Part shown: piece by piece, positions 41,927 to 53,130 of the stretch
How the letters are laid out: the number at the start of each line of letters is the position of its first letter
Position numbering within the stretch: position 1 is the stretch's first letter
Assembly: GCF_900497595.1 (NCBI RefSeq)
Contig: NZ_UFQO01000004.1
Span: 1 to 64,000 of the forward strand
Reading direction: 5' to 3'
Length of the DNA: 64,000 bases
Source: Treponema pectinovorum
Lineage (GTDB): Bacteria; Spirochaetota; Spirochaetia; Treponematales; Treponemataceae
Program-made: the position numbers and the translations under genes
Notes under the pieces: generated by a model
Seen by the model: only the letters and a program-made list of their open reading frames with translations
Databases searched by the model: none
What the model was told of the DNA's origin: nothing

Positions 41927-44900
41927 ATGAAAAAGTTTTCTAGTTTTTTTGGGGGATTAACTTTTTTAATATTTGCGTTGATGACATTTTCTTGTGAGGT
42001 TGGACTTGGTTCTACTATAGATATAAATCCGCCAAAAGTTGAAATTTCTAGTCCAAAGGACAGTGCTGTAATAAGGGGTGCTTTTGCTTTATTTGGCACT
42101 TGGACTGACGACGGTCAACTCGGTAGGGTAGAAGTTCTTTTGCGTTCAACTTCTGATTCTTCTTTAACATACAGTTTTACAGGCGAATTTACAGGAAACT
42201 CCACGGTTGAACAAAAAACATGGGCATGCAAAATCAATCCGCTTGACTCTACAAAAACGATAAAAGATGGCGAATACAAGGCAACTGTTTCTGTGTTCGA
42301 CAAAGCAGGGCGAGAAACAAAGGTTACAAAGACTTTTACAGTAGATAATACTCCTCCAGTAATCGTCTTGCAAAGACCAGGAACAAGATTTGATGATGCA
42401 AATGCCGATTCTTACGGACAAACTTTTACCCTTGAAGGACAGGGCGCAGATTCAAGTAATATAGATCATATCGATATTCGCATTTACGATGACCAAAATT
42501 GTATAAATCATCTTAAAACAGTTACTTTGAACAACGTTCCTCTAAACATAAAATTGGATGTTGCAACCTTTGGAAGCGATGCTTACACTGCAATTTACGG
42601 TAGTACAGAAAAAAATGGCGAAAAGAAACTTTACTGCAAAATTGACGCCTACGACAGTGCCCAAAAATATCCAGACGAAATAGGAAAAAATCAAAATGCA
42701 GAAGATACAATAGGAAACAAAACATCTATCTATTATCTGTACGACAATTTGCAGGACATCCTTTCTAAATATAACATTGCTCGTCTCTACGAGATGATGA
42801 ACGGCACCTTTAAACTTTCTGAAAGCGACAGACAGCTTCATTCTGATTCTGCTGAAGAAATTATGGCAAATGTAAAAGCGGCTTTATCGAACAGAACCAT
42901 AGGTGTTGGAAGTTTTTCGCTCAATCCAGAAAACAATCCAAAATTCTCTGTAAACGGCAAAGATGCGCTCCGCTCTGAAAATTTGAATATTGCAGACGAA
43001 AATCAAGGCTATCGCATTACAAATGGTAGTGATGTAACTATAGAAGTAACTCCAGGTCTCGATGGAACTTCTGTTTTAGATACAACAGCAAAACCGCTCA
43101 AAGTTTATGTAATTGAATGCAATGCACAGGGAAACATTTTGTCGGGAGCGAAAAAAATATATCCGAATGTCGTAAAAGCTGCTCAAAAATCAGGCTCCAC
43201 ACACAAACTTTTTATCAATTTAAACATAGAAAATTCAACTCCAACTGACCCTTCCTACACCTTAAGGGTCGGCGGAATGTATCGCTTTGGGGTTGAAGGC
43301 GAAGATGCAAATGGAAACGAAATAATCGCTTCCGCAAGTACAGGCTATGGTTTTTATCTTGAATCTTCTGGACGCGCACCAGAGTTAAAAATCACTTCTC
43401 CTACAGACGTAACTTCGTACTTAAAGGCAGGGCAAGGTTTTGATATAGCAGGTTACACAACAGCAAGCGAAGGTTTGCCTACCGTAAAAATTTTTGTGGG
43501 CGATTCAACAACTCCTGTTTGGCAAAAAACATTTACTAGCGCAGAGGGAACTACAGAAAACGGAAAACAAAAGTATACATTTACAGCAACAGTTCCAAGT
43601 ACTGCGTTCGACCAGTCAAATGAAAAAGATTATTCTATCGATATTTCTGCAAGTATTGGCGATAAGGCTGCAACAGTTACAAAAACTGTATTCTATGATT
43701 TACACGAGCCAGAAATAGACTTTACAAACATTTCTCCTTTAATCGAAAATTACGAATTTGCAAATGTTGCAGATAAAACTGCCGCAAATGACAACATAAA
43801 TGGAGATGGAACATTTAAGCGCCCCTTCATAAACGGTAAAATTCGTTTTAGAGGAATGGTGCAGGATTCTCTTACAAAGATTAAAACTGTCAAATGGATT
43901 GTTATTCAAGATGACAATACAATCGTTGGTCTTGGCGGAACTATTGGAACAAATTTCAATTTTGAATTCGACACAAGCGATGGAAGAATCCAAGACAATA
44001 AAAACATCACGATTTCTTTTATTGCAGAAGACTCTGCTGGCAACGAGAAAAAAACAAACCTTAATTACTTTGTTTGCCAAAATACAGATAAACCAACAGC
44101 AGAATCGAATATTCCAAATGCTTGGACGGCGGAAGCACAACAACCAAAACAAATTAAGGATGGAATTTTTGGAGCGCATACGAATAAACTTTCAGCAGGA
44201 AGTGCTATATATGCAAAGGTAAAAGATGACGACGGAATAAAACAAGTTGAATTTAACGTACAAAAACTCACATACGACTTAAATTATGAAAATAGTCAAG
44301 TCGATCCAGATCAGTCTTCAGTTCCTACAGATGTAAAGACGGAAATTCTTACAAACTTAGGTTCACCTGTAGAAACAATTGTAAGTCATGCAATGCCGAG
44401 CTTTAGTGGTTATTTTAAGGTTACAATTACTGTTAAGGACTTGAATGATGTTCCTAGCAGTCAGAGTTTTGTTATTCAGATGACAGGACTTGCACCAGAT
44501 GTAACTGTTACTAATAAAACAGACTATATAAATATAAATAAGGGAGAAAAAGTTAAGCTCGAAGTTAAAATGGCTGGAGAAGCTCCATTTACTATTGTAA
44601 TTTTACAAAACGATGGAACACCAAATTGGCATGAAAGTTCTCCTATAATAGAAAATGGCAATATTAAACTAATAGATGTAACTCCTATAACAAGTCCTCT
44701 TGATAGGAAGATAAAAGTTAAAGTAACAGACAATTCAAGTGGAGTTACTACAAAAGAAGTTGACTACAATGTAGATAATACCGTACCAGAATCTCCTCTA
44801 ATTGAATCTCCTGCAGTTGGTGCAATAGGAAACAACTCTATTACTGGAGCATCGTTCATATTTAGCGGTAAGGCAAACGATGCATCTGCCCCATCCGGAG

Positions 44901-47900
44901 AAACTTCTTCTGGAATTAAAAAACTCTATTACGCTTTTATGACGACCGATACAACTCCTACTACTTGGAATTCTCAAACTGCAAGCAATGGAACATGGAA
45001 CATAAACGCAACTTTACAAACTGGCACAGGAACTCCATCGGGTACTACTTTATATGAAGGTAAATATTGGCTTTATATAAAAAGCGAGGACGGTGCTGGA
45101 AACCAATCTTCTTTTGTAAAACGAGAATTTACTGTCGACCAGGCAGCTCCTGCAATTACAGAAGTAAAGCTCGACGGAACACACGCGCTTACGGCAGGAA
45201 CTGTAAAATACTTTAATACAGCATCTGGAAATTTTACAATAAGCGGAAAAGTAAACGACTCTAATGGCACTCCAACTCTTACCGTAAATGGCAATAGTGT
45301 AACTCCTGGTGCCCCTGATATAAATGGCGATAGAAGTTGGTCTCACACAATAAACAGAGTAGAAAACGCTCTTGTAAATATTTCTGTAGTTGCAACAGAT
45401 AATGCAGGAAGAACTACAACACTTACATATTCAATTTTCTGCGATACTGCAAAGCCAGTTTTGAGCATTACAAATCCTGACACAGATTTAATCGGCGAAA
45501 CTTCTCTTTCTTCGTCAAAATACACCTTCCGTGGTTCTGTAAACGATTCGGGTTCTGGTGTTGATACATTCAAATATAGGATTTCGCAGACTGAATTGAC
45601 TTCGGATACTGCGATTGAAAGTTCAGCACAAACAGGAACAGACTGGCAGACAGTTGCAGGCTCTTCATTCGGTATTGAAAAAGATTTGATAGAAGGAATA
45701 ACACCTCAAGCTCAAAAAATCCATGAAGGAAAGTGGCATTTGTACCTTTATGCAAAAGATAGAACTGGAGCAACTTCTGTAAAAAAACGCATATTTTGGG
45801 TAGACAAAAAATCTCCAACGCTCACACTCCAAGACATTCCTTCTACGACAAACCAGAATATCGTTGTAAAGGGAACTACAAGCGATGCAAATGGAATTAG
45901 CAATGTATCTGTAAAAGTAACTCCAAAACCAAACACTTGGGCAACTGATACAGAAACTTTAGACGCGACTACTTTCTTCTCTACTGGTAAAACTCTAACT
46001 GTTGGCTCTACAAACAATTTACCAGACGGTACATATACAATTGAAGTTACAGCAACCGACAATGCAGGAAAAACTGCAACTCAAACGCGAACGGTCCTTG
46101 TGGACACTTTGGCTCCTAATGGTATTGTTTCTATAGATAGTTCAAATCCTCCTATCCAAATAAGTGGAAAAGATTGGGTTAAAAAGGATTCTTTAAAAAT
46201 AAAATTCGTTCAACAGGTGCCTGATTTAGGTTCAGAAATTGAAGAAGTAAAAGCAAAATTTATAGAGGACGGTGGAACAGATTACTCTGGTTTGCAAGAC
46301 CTTACTAGAAAAACAAGTGGCGGCAATGTTTGGTGGGAAGGCACTTTAACTACCATAGGTCAAGGAAAGAATTGCATTCATCTCGTTGTAAAGGATAAAG
46401 CAGGTAATGAGCGCACAAAAGATGCAGCACAAAATATTTTTGTATATGTAGACACAGAAGTGCCTGATGACTGCATTGTATATAATTATGTTAATGACAG
46501 CACAAACTATTCTGCCGAGACAGAGATTACAGGTTCTGTCACAATAAATGGAAAATTTGATAAAACTTTTGTAGTAAAAGCTCAAGATAACGATAACTCA
46601 GGCACTGGCACATATTCTGGAATGAAAACTGTTTACTACAAATATGGCACAAACGATTTTGATAAAATTACAGCGACAGTTTTAAGTGTGTCGGATAACA
46701 CATTTAAAATTACGATTCCTGCGAATAACGCTTCTACGACATATCAAAAAACAGGAACTGTAAAATTCTCTCTTGAAGACAAAGTTGGAAATGTCAGCCA
46801 GTCGGCAACATTCAGTTTTGTACTTGATGATTCCGCTCCAACTGTACATGTTAATCCTGTTACGGACGCATGGACTCAAGAAAACGGAGATTCAACTTCA
46901 AATATAGACGTAAACGGAATTTTAAACCTTTCTGGAACAGCAATCGATGGCTATAAAGTTCAAAGTGTTTCTCTCAAATATTTTGTTGGAAACAGCGAAC
47001 CTACAGACTGGACTTCAATAACAACAACTTCTACCGTAAATGGAACTACAAGCTGGACTTCTTCTATAAACACGACGACCTTGGATGACACGAAAAATCT
47101 CTACCTAAAAGCATTCGCAAAAGATGAAGCTGGAAACGTTGGCTCATCCACCACAATGAAGGTTTATATAAATCAAGATTCTGACCGCCCAGTAATAACA
47201 TTCTCTAATCTCGACCTTTCTGAAACTACAGTTTGGCTCAAGGGAATTAAAAATGCATACGGTTCAATATTTGACGATGACGGAATAACTTCGCTTGAGT
47301 TCAAAAACGGCTCTGGTGGAACATATCAGAATATTGCTGTTACAAACGGTTCTTGGAATCAAGATATGCAGGATGGGCAAAATGAAATTTACTTTAGAGT
47401 AAAAGATTCCAAAAATAAGGTTTTTGAAACTTCAACTCTTGTTCAACCTAAGCTTAAGAGCATAAAAGCAGGTGTTTCAACGATTAAGGACGGAATTCTT
47501 ACAATAAAAGTAGATACGACTTCTCCTAGATACACAAATCTTGAATTTGCTTCAAAAAAGACAGACGGAACAACTTCTTCATACACAACTACCATAACGG
47601 ATCTTACTTTTGGTGGAGACTATGCAAAACTTCTTGCAAAACTTAAGGCTTCCGATGAAAATGGTGTTGCTTCTGTAGAATTAAGACTTGGAAGTCAAAC
47701 TTATGCTGCAACTATTGAGGGTGCAAATCCTATAGTTCAAAATGCAAACAAAAACGATTCCAATCCTCATGAATGGGATTTTGGCGAAATAGCGATTCCT
47801 AATACCCTTACAGGTCCTACAACGATGCGTCTTGTAATTACCGACCAGGCAGGTACAACTCGCGAAGACAACATCAATTTTGAAATCGACAACACAAAAC

Positions 47901-50900
47901 CTGTTTTAAGTTTTACAAGCCATAGCGATGGAGCAACAGTGTTTGCAACAGCGGATGTTACAGTGCGTGGAAGTGTAGATTCTAATGATTTGACAGAATG
48001 GTATTACGCACTTACAAACACCACCGCACAGCCTCCAGTGGGAAATGCAACATACAAGCCTCTCGCAAATGCTTCTACAAGTTTTACGCTTGTCTTTGAC
48101 GATGGTGCGTCAACAACGACAGAAACCCATACACAAAGGCTTTTCAAGCAGATTTGCACTTTGGAAGGTATAGCAGAATCTGTATTACAAGGTAATGACA
48201 CTATAAGAGATCTCTATATTCACATTTACGGTAAAGATAAAGCAGGAAATATCTCCGACATAAAAACTCTTCATATAAGGGCAATTCCAAACGGCGATAA
48301 ACCTACTGTTTCATTCTCTTATCCTGCGGCAGTCGGAGCGTCACTTGGAGGAACAATACGTGTTACAGGTTCTTCTGAAATTCAGCAAAGCGAAGTAGAT
48401 GCGGTTTATATTCAGATTGAACCAGATCCAAATCTTACATGGGAAAAATCTGCGAATGGAACTTATTATTTGAACGGCTCTGTTTACACAAAATATACAG
48501 GCAGTCGTTACAAACTGGAAAACAGTTCCTATATAGAAGTGCTAAACGGAGATTATGTTAAGATAGGTTCTGTTTACTCTCTTGCAGCAGATACTCTCTA
48601 TCGTGTAAGCAATGCAACGTTTACAAGTAATTGGAGCGCAAACCTTGCAACTGCTGCTGGAAGCCACAATAACCAATATCCAAGGGTAACGGTAGGAAGT
48701 GAGCAGGCAATAAAAACTGGCGGAAGTGTTTCCAGTTGGAATATTACTTTAAATGCTTACGATGAACTCAATGCGTCTAAAGCGGTTGCACTTAAAGTGT
48801 TTGCAGTTAGCAAGACAGGAAAAAAGAGCGATACACAGACAATTTGGTTTAGAATGGATCCAGATGCTCCTCAAATTGGAAGCACGATTCCGCTTGAACT
48901 TGTTCAATATAAGGACGACGACATAACAAAACCGATTGTTGCTCGCCGAAGCTATGAGTCTAACATGTGGATTAAGGGTAAATGGTATCTTAAAGGTTCT
49001 GTTACCGACGACAGCGGAATTAAAAACATAAGATTAAAGGTTGGAAACACAGATCCTGTTGACCTTGTTACAATAACTGACCCTGTAAATAATATTGGTC
49101 AAATAACTACAGATTTAGTTTATAAAAATTATGTAAAAAAAGGTGATCAGAAAGGCGCGAACTTTAACTATGAATTAAATGTTCCTGTAGGTTCTACAGA
49201 AAGCGATAAATTTGGAGTTCTCTCTTATGAAATTTCTGCAACAGAAGGTGCTCCTCAAAGTCTTGGAACAAAACAGGCAATCTCGTTGAATTTTGACAAC
49301 AAAGCTCCTCAATTTGCTGCAACTACATCAGAGGTTTTGAATAAGTCAACTTGGGCAGAAAAACTAACAACAGAATTGACTTCGAGCAACCTAATTCAAA
49401 ATAGTGGTGGAACTTACGGATTCTATGGAATTGTAAACGAAGAAAGCGATGCTACAGGAAACCAAAGTGGCTTGAGCAGGGTTGCAATGTACTTTACAAG
49501 AGCAAGATCGGACGGCAACACATACGTAATCGATCCAATGCGTAAAGGTGGTGCGACCGGTCTTGCAAACTTCATAGAAAGTTCTGCAAATTTTGAGAAC
49601 TATACATCTGTACAAAACCACGGCGACGGATTGTATTGGCTTAAAGAGCGCCAGTTTACAGTAACCGGAAACAATATTTTGACCGCTACAACTACAAATG
49701 CCTTGCATTCAAGTATTCGTAGGGGTGGACTCGTAAAAGTAAATGGTGCGATGTATGTAATTAACACTGTGGACACAACAAACAGGCAAATTACTATAAA
49801 AGGTTCAATGCAAAATGGAACTGTCAAAGCTTACTTTGCTGTGTGCCAAGTTGTAGACAATTTTACTCAAGAAAACGGCACAACAAAAGCTTACGATTGG
49901 TCAAATCCTCTTCTTCCAAGCACAAATGATGACGGCGATCAGATGATAGAAGGCATTATAGAAAGTGGAACAATGGCTACATGGAAAGCATTTATCGACT
50001 CAAAACTGATTTTGGACGGAGATGTGAAACTGCACTTTGTAGCATTCGATAAGGCAGGTAACGCAACAGAAAAAATATACGATGCAATCGTAAAGAATAA
50101 TTCACCTCGACTTTACGGAGTTAAATATGGAACAGATGTAAACGGCAACGGAACTATTGAAGAAAACGAATACATAAAAACTTATCACGACAAATATTCA
50201 GTTCTTGTTGGAACTACAACCTATTATGGTTATAAAGGAAACCTTGATACGCCTGTTGCCAATATTACAGCGACAGAACGCCTTACTGTAAAGGATTCTT
50301 TAAGAGTTGTACCTCGCGTTGTTGGTGGAAACTTAGGGCTTGGCTACACATATACTTATAAGTCAAATCCAGCATTGACTACAACAAACACAACTGCTTT
50401 TTCTTCATACTCAGGAGTAGGGCATTACGATTCTGATACAACCGCTTTAAGACCAGACACTCTTGGAATAGAAATTTCACAGAGATTCTTTATTGGCAAC
50501 ATAAACGACGGTGACCAAGCAATAACATTCAACTTGTGGGATAAGACAGACGGTACAGTCGAAGGTTCTACAAGCAATAAGGCAGAGATAGTTATCCCTG
50601 TAAAAGTTGCAGTTCAAGATACAGACGCTCCAACAGCCACTCTAAAACCGTTCAAATGGATAAGTGCAAGCGACAACAGTTTGTATGCAAATTCAAAGAA
50701 AAACGGACATATAGAATTAGAAGCAGATTTACCTTCTTTATCATTTACAGAAGGAGGTTCAGGAGTTAACGACAGAGATCCAAAAATTTCTGGAATTGTA
50801 ACATTTGAGGGAAGCGTAAAAGACAATGTTGTTGTAAAAGAAATCAAAATAAGAATTCCAAATTACAACAGCGGAAGTGAATTTACAATCGCAACAAGAA

Positions 50901-53065
50901 ATGCTGCTGGAGAATTGATTTCTACAAATATGTTGACGCTCAGCAGCGTTGCGCCAATAAAAACTTACGCTGACTACAGTTTTGCAAGTAAAGACTGGTA
51001 TTTTGAAAAGGTAAAAGATGAATACGCAGATGACGGTTCAAATACTGTAGAATTCAAATTCCATTTCAATACACAAAAGATAACTGGAGTCGCACAGACA
51101 AACGTTGGCATTGAACTTACAGCAAGCGACAGAGGAAAGGCGAGCCTTTCTGGTAGCAATATAGTTTATGCAGCAAATAATTCAATTCCAGGAACAGTGC
51201 AGACCACGTCGACAACTAACACAGGCTACTATAAGGTTGACGTTGTGCCGTATATTACGGGAGTAAAGACAGCGTTGAGCAAAGCATATTCTTCTGAGCC
51301 ATCTGCATTTAATCGTTCTGCAACAGGAGCTTATTCTGTAAGACAGGGAGAAACAATACAAATAGAAGGCTTTAACCTTGGAACAAATTTTGCGAAAGTT
51401 ACAATTCAAGGAATGTCAGCAAATACGACTCTTTCAAATGGTTCTGTTGGAGGAGTAACTGTTCCTAATACAATTACATTGGCGAATGCAAAATCTGGTG
51501 ACTTAAGTTTGACTGCAAACGGTGTTGAAGCGCTAAATAATAGGAATGCAGAACCTACATTTGAGCTTAAAGATGACAAGTATTCTGTAAAGACGATTGA
51601 ATACAATGCCGAAAGCAATAATTTGAACAATAATAAGCTTACAGACAACAGAAAACTTTTTGTATGGAAGTTTACAAATGTTGTAACAGATACTGGTGTA
51701 AGGTATCCTACAATGCGTGTTGGCAAAGATAGTGCACAGACAGTTGGTTTTGCTTATGACAGCGGAGCGCGAGCCTATAAGATGTATATTTCTCCGACAC
51801 TTGCAACGGGAGTTGAATTTACTTCTGATTTTTCGTTTACACAGTGGTACGATACCGCGGTTGCTGTAGATAAAAACGGTAGGATTTATGGTACATCGCA
51901 AAACGGTGACTCAGGAGGAAGAGGGGAACAAATATCTCAGAATGGGAACTATTCAAATAGTTATTTTTATGCATGGAATACAGAAAGTTCTCCAGGCGAC
52001 GTCCATATTTATAACGGTTATTCTTATAGTTGGAAAAGACCAACAGGGGAAGCTTATTCAGCTTATTCAACTGGTAGAAAGAAAAAAGCTATTGAGAATA
52101 CACATAATGGGAGCGACTTTAACGGACAACGTGTAAGAAATCCTAAAATTGTAACAGGAGATAACGGTGATGCTTACCTTGTTTACTATGACAGTTCAAA
52201 CGACCAGATACGCTTTAGGTATGGAAATGTTAGTGGTAACTCAAGTACTCCAAATTTTACAGGGGCGTTGATTAATCATAATGGTAGTAACTATGGTTCA
52301 GCAACGGACTATCAAGTTATAGCGGGGGGAACTTCTCTATCTTCTCCTACAGAACCAACTGGAAATTCGACTTCGCTTGGTGGTACTAATGCAACTCGCT
52401 CTGGAGAGTACAGTGCTGTTGGTTTAAGTACAAAAACAGGTGCAGGTTATGAATCGGGAACTGCTGTTGTAGCATGGTACGATGCATCTAACCAAAGACT
52501 TTTGTTTAGCTATAACACAGAACCTAAACTAACAACAAGTTCAAACCAGTGGGGACAAAACACGATATCTATTGATGAAGACTTTGCAGGTTGGTATGTG
52601 GATATGATAGTAGACGGAAATGGCGGTATACACATTGCTTATTACGGGGCTTCCTCAGGAGATTTAAAGTATGCATACCTTAGCGATTACAAAGATACCG
52701 AGCCGGACATCGTAACTGTAGATTCGTATCTTTCTGTAGGTTCAAATATCTCTATAGACGTTTTGGAAAACACTGTCGGGGCTGAAAAGAAATACATCCC
52801 TTATATTTCATACTTTATGAGTGCATTTACAAAGACCAGTTCTTCTGTAAGAGTGGCTTGGCTTAACACGTCAGATTATTCAAAATTGGACGGTGCAAAG
52901 AACGATCAATTTACAGGAGACTGGGAAATAATGACAGTTCCTACCAGTCAGGTACCGCTTGATTATACAATAGGTATAGGGATAAAGAAAAATAGTTCTA
53001 ATAATAACTCCGCTTTGCTTGGTTATGGAACAAAGAAAGGTTTACAAACCGCTTCATTGGAATAA
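41927..53065 (+). CDS. Giant Ig-like repeat lipoprotein (about 3,712 residues)
   Basis: One intact frame of 11.1 kb. The signal peptide ends in MTFSC, a loose lipobox of the spirochaete type, so it is probably a surface or outer-membrane-anchored lipoprotein. About 20 Ig-like beta domains follow, each ending in variants of DxxxP such as FTVDNTPP, FTVDQAAP, FVLDDSAP and FEIDNTKP, typically after a DxAGN word. An EF-hand-like loop DVNGNGTIEENE lies at about 2737-2748. A TIG/IPT-like domain (YSVRQGETIQIEGFNLGTNFA) is near 3130-3200, and a probable beta-propeller occupies about 3255-3705 (DMIVDGNGGIHIAYYGASSGDL). Adhesion or matrix binding is the likely role, by analogy. TGGAGG precedes ATG 41927. 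Confidence 0.9.
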   Translation: MKKFSSFFGGLTFLIFALMTFSCEVGLGSTIDINPPKVEISSPKDSAVIRGAFALFGTWTDDGQLGRVEVLLRSTSDSSLTYSFTGEFTGNSTVEQKTWACKINPLDSTKTIKDGEYKATVSVFDKAGRETKVTKTFTVDNTPPVIVLQRPGTRFDDANADSYGQTFTLEGQGADSSNIDHIDIRIYDDQNCINHLKTVTLNNVPLNIKLDVATFGSDAYTAIYGSTEKNGEKKLYCKIDAYDSAQKYPDEIGKNQNAEDTIGNKTSIYYLYDNLQDILSKYNIARLYEMMNGTFKLSESDRQLHSDSAEEIMANVKAALSNRTIGVGSFSLNPENNPKFSVNGKDALRSENLNIADENQGYRITNGSDVTIEVTPGLDGTSVLDTTAKPLKVYVIECNAQGNILSGAKKIYPNVVKAAQKSGSTHKLFINLNIENSTPTDPSYTLRVGGMYRFGVEGEDANGNEIIASASTGYGFYLESSGRAPELKITSPTDVTSYLKAGQGFDIAGYTTASEGLPTVKIFVGDSTTPVWQKTFTSAEGTTENGKQKYTFTATVPSTAFDQSNEKDYSIDISASIGDKAATVTKTVFYDLHEPEIDFTNISPLIENYEFANVADKTAANDNINGDGTFKRPFINGKIRFRGMVQDSLTKIKTVKWIVIQDDNTIVGLGGTIGTNFNFEFDTSDGRIQDNKNITISFIAEDSAGNEKKTNLNYFVCQNTDKPTAESNIPNAWTAEAQQPKQIKDGIFGAHTNKLSAGSAIYAKVKDDDGIKQVEFNVQKLTYDLNYENSQVDPDQSSVPTDVKTEILTNLGSPVETIVSHAMPSFSGYFKVTITVKDLNDVPSSQSFVIQMTGLAPDVTVTNKTDYININKGEKVKLEVKMAGEAPFTIVILQNDGTPNWHESSPIIENGNIKLIDVTPITSPLDRKIKVKVTDNSSGVTTKEVDYNVDNTVPESPLIESPAVGAIGNNSITGASFIFSGKANDASAPSGETSSGIKKLYYAFMTTDTTPTTWNSQTASNGTWNINATLQTGTGTPSGTTLYEGKYWLYIKSEDGAGNQSSFVKREFTVDQAAPAITEVKLDGTHALTAGTVKYFNTASGNFTISGKVNDSNGTPTLTVNGNSVTPGAPDINGDRSWSHTINRVENALVNISVVATDNAGRTTTLTYSIFCDTAKPVLSITNPDTDLIGETSLSSSKYTFRGSVNDSGSGVDTFKYRISQTELTSDTAIESSAQTGTDWQTVAGSSFGIEKDLIEGITPQAQKIHEGKWHLYLYAKDRTGATSVKKRIFWVDKKSPTLTLQDIPSTTNQNIVVKGTTSDANGISNVSVKVTPKPNTWATDTETLDATTFFSTGKTLTVGSTNNLPDGTYTIEVTATDNAGKTATQTRTVLVDTLAPNGIVSIDSSNPPIQISGKDWVKKDSLKIKFVQQVPDLGSEIEEVKAKFIEDGGTDYSGLQDLTRKTSGGNVWWEGTLTTIGQGKNCIHLVVKDKAGNERTKDAAQNIFVYVDTEVPDDCIVYNYVNDSTNYSAETEITGSVTINGKFDKTFVVKAQDNDNSGTGTYSGMKTVYYKYGTNDFDKITATVLSVSDNTFKITIPANNASTTYQKTGTVKFSLEDKVGNVSQSATFSFVLDDSAPTVHVNPVTDAWTQENGDSTSNIDVNGILNLSGTAIDGYKVQSVSLKYFVGNSEPTDWTSITTTSTVNGTTSWTSSINTTTLDDTKNLYLKAFAKDEAGNVGSSTTMKVYINQDSDRPVITFSNLDLSETTVWLKGIKNAYGSIFDDDGITSLEFKNGSGGTYQNIAVTNGSWNQDMQDGQNEIYFRVKDSKNKVFETSTLVQPKLKSIKAGVSTIKDGILTIKVDTTSPRYTNLEFASKKTDGTTSSYTTTITDLTFGGDYAKLLAKLKASDENGVASVELRLGSQTYAATIEGANPIVQNANKNDSNPHEWDFGEIAIPNTLTGPTTMRLVITDQAGTTREDNINFEIDNTKPVLSFTSHSDGATVFATADVTVRGSVDSNDLTEWYYALTNTTAQPPVGNATYKPLANASTSFTLVFDDGASTTTETHTQRLFKQICTLEGIAESVLQGNDTIRDLYIHIYGKDKAGNISDIKTLHIRAIPNGDKPTVSFSYPAAVGASLGGTIRVTGSSEIQQSEVDAVYIQIEPDPNLTWEKSANGTYYLNGSVYTKYTGSRYKLENSSYIEVLNGDYVKIGSVYSLAADTLYRVSNATFTSNWSANLATAAGSHNNQYPRVTVGSEQAIKTGGSVSSWNITLNAYDELNASKAVALKVFAVSKTGKKSDTQTIWFRMDPDAPQIGSTIPLELVQYKDDDITKPIVARRSYESNMWIKGKWYLKGSVTDDSGIKNIRLKVGNTDPVDLVTITDPVNNIGQITTDLVYKNYVKKGDQKGANFNYELNVPVGSTESDKFGVLSYEISATEGAPQSLGTKQAISLNFDNKAPQFAATTSEVLNKSTWAEKLTTELTSSNLIQNSGGTYGFYGIVNEESDATGNQSGLSRVAMYFTRARSDGNTYVIDPMRKGGATGLANFIESSANFENYTSVQNHGDGLYWLKERQFTVTGNNILTATTTNALHSSIRRGGLVKVNGAMYVINTVDTTNRQITIKGSMQNGTVKAYFAVCQVVDNFTQENGTTKAYDWSNPLLPSTNDDGDQMIEGIIESGTMATWKAFIDSKLILDGDVKLHFVAFDKAGNATEKIYDAIVKNNSPRLYGVKYGTDVNGNGTIEENEYIKTYHDKYSVLVGTTTYYGYKGNLDTPVANITATERLTVKDSLRVVPRVVGGNLGLGYTYTYKSNPALTTTNTTAFSSYSGVGHYDSDTTALRPDTLGIEISQRFFIGNINDGDQAITFNLWDKTDGTVEGSTSNKAEIVIPVKVAVQDTDAPTATLKPFKWISASDNSLYANSKKNGHIELEADLPSLSFTEGGSGVNDRDPKISGIVTFEGSVKDNVVVKEIKIRIPNYNSGSEFTIATRNAAGELISTNMLTLSSVAPIKTYADYSFASKDWYFEKVKDEYADDGSNTVEFKFHFNTQKITGVAQTNVGIELTASDRGKASLSGSNIVYAANNSIPGTVQTTSTTNTGYYKVDVVPYITGVKTALSKAYSSEPSAFNRSATGAYSVRQGETIQIEGFNLGTNFAKVTIQGMSANTTLSNGSVGGVTVPNTITLANAKSGDLSLTANGVEALNNRNAEPTFELKDDKYSVKTIEYNAESNNLNNNKLTDNRKLFVWKFTNVVTDTGVRYPTMRVGKDSAQTVGFAYDSGARAYKMYISPTLATGVEFTSDFSFTQWYDTAVAVDKNGRIYGTSQNGDSGGRGEQISQNGNYSNSYFYAWNTESSPGDVHIYNGYSYSWKRPTGEAYSAYSTGRKKKAIENTHNGSDFNGQRVRNPKIVTGDNGDAYLVYYDSSNDQIRFRYGNVSGNSSTPNFTGALINHNGSNYGSATDYQVIAGGTSLSSPTEPTGNSTSLGGTNATRSGEYSAVGLSTKTGAGYESGTAVVAWYDASNQRLLFSYNTEPKLTTSSNQWGQNTISIDEDFAGWYVDMIVDGNGGIHIAYYGASSGDLKYAYLSDYKDTEPDIVTVDSYLSVGSNISIDVLENTVGAEKKYIPYISYFMSAFTKTSSSVRVAWLNTSDYSKLDGAKNDQFTGDWEIMTVPTSQVPLDYTIGIGIKKNSSNNNSALLGYGTKKGLQTASLE

Positions 53066-53090
53066 GTAAAAGTAAGAAAAATAAAATCAT

Positions 53091-53127
53091 CGCCCTCATG
53101 CAAGTTCTGTATGGGGGTGTTTTTTTG
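53091..53127 (+). terminator. Terminator of the giant lipoprotein gene
   Basis: CGCCCTCAT (53091-53099) pairs with ATGGGGGTG (53111-53119) with two wobble pairs, followed by eight T. Confidence 0.85.
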
Positions 53128-53130
53128 TTA

